Below are positions 63,590 to 64,000 of a stretch of 64,000 nucleotides of DNA, in pieces. Position numbers and translations under genes: made by a program. Positions within the stretch are counted from its first letter, which is position 1; each line of letters begins with the position of its first letter. The stretch is from Diogma glabrata. Taxonomy: Eukaryota; Arthropoda; Insecta; Diptera; Cylindrotomidae. Location of the stretch: contig OY856186.1 of the NCBI GenBank assembly GCA_963693315.1, positions 128,881,143-128,945,142 on the forward strand. Direction: 5' to 3'. A model generated the notes under the pieces. That model ran no database searches, had not been told where the DNA came from, and saw only the letters and a program-made list of their open reading frames with translations.

Positions 63590-64000
63590 TTTTTGATTTT
63601 GTTATAATTTTTGGTATATTTTTGGAATTTTGAAAAATGCTTGTATTTTTAAGCTTGTTATAATTATTGAAATATTTTTGGAATTTTGAAAAAAGTTTGT
63701 GTTTTTGATTTTGTTATAATTTTTGCAATATTTTTATGAGTTTTGATAAAAGTTTAAATTTTTGAATTTAAGAATCATAAATTTTTGCAATAATTTTAGA
63801 ATTTTGAAAAATGTTTCGAATTTTGATTTTGTAAAAATTTTCTTGAAAAACTTTAAATTTTTGATTTTATTATAGTTTTTGGAATTTTGAAAAAAGTTTG
63901 TGTTTTTGATTTTGGAATATTTTTGGAATTCTGAAAAAAGTTTGTATTTTTGATTTTGATTTTATTTTTAATTTTTGCAATAGTTTTATAATTTTGAAAA
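63590..64000 (+). repeat. Degenerate T-rich minisatellite, runs off the window
   Basis: Units of roughly 55-60 bp built from GTTTGTATTTTTGATTTTG, TTATAATTTTTG and TATTTTTGGAATTTTGAAAA, repeated about seven times with drift. No coding. Confidence 0.85.

Overview
This is an AT-rich piece of an insect nuclear genome. A fly is my best guess, from the mix of LOA-like, CR1/jockey-like and gypsy-like elements, but the order is inference. It has no operons, CRISPR array or rRNA genes. Almost all recognisable coding sequence belongs to transposable elements. The only host-like coding trace is a small broken fragment resembling the small GTPase Arl8, at 15.9-16.1 kb on the minus strand.

Layout. 0-3.9 kb: a decayed endonuclease fragment, a 5'-truncated non-LTR retrotransposon with a long open reverse transcriptase (RT) frame, then an (AT)n microsatellite split by a 733-bp inverted-repeat element. 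4.0-7.2 kb: three tandem tRNA-like units of about 480 bp, the second split by a 1.7-kb solo LTR. 7.2-14 kb: mostly featureless AT-rich DNA with decayed retroelement remnants. 14.2-22.9 kb: two more tandem tRNA-like units, a PIF/Harbinger-type MITE with a TAA duplication, the Arl8-like fragment, degenerate repeats, a long palindrome and a Helitron-type 3' end. 23.0-28.1 kb: an hAT-type element with an 8-bp duplication, carrying a nearly intact non-LTR retrotransposon. 28.4-31.4 kb: inverted and tandem repeats.

31.8-51.8 kb is a four-level nest. A minus-strand non-LTR retrotransposon is split by a TIR element (33932-51031, duplication ATT). That element is split by an LTR retrotransposon (35858-50423, minus strand, duplication AAGT). 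Its 3' LTR is split by a full-length plus-strand non-LTR retrotransposon (36064-41488) with two open ORFs. The LTR element has near-identical 1.91-kb LTRs, a primer-binding site and an intact gag-protease-like ORF, but no pol.

51.8-64.0 kb: another decayed non-LTR element, a 487-bp tandem repeat, a LOA-like retrotransposon broken by one in-frame TGA, a foldback repeat, a second inverted copy of the TIR element (60523-63579, duplication AAT) holding a decayed gypsy pol fragment, and a minisatellite running to the window end.

The coding sequences do not form a host pathway. They are endonuclease/RT proteins with zinc-finger or RNA-binding partner proteins, a capsid/protease-like protein, and the DNA signals these elements use. 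Element boundaries were read by eye from duplications and paired copies inside the window; family names are from motif recognition, without database searches.
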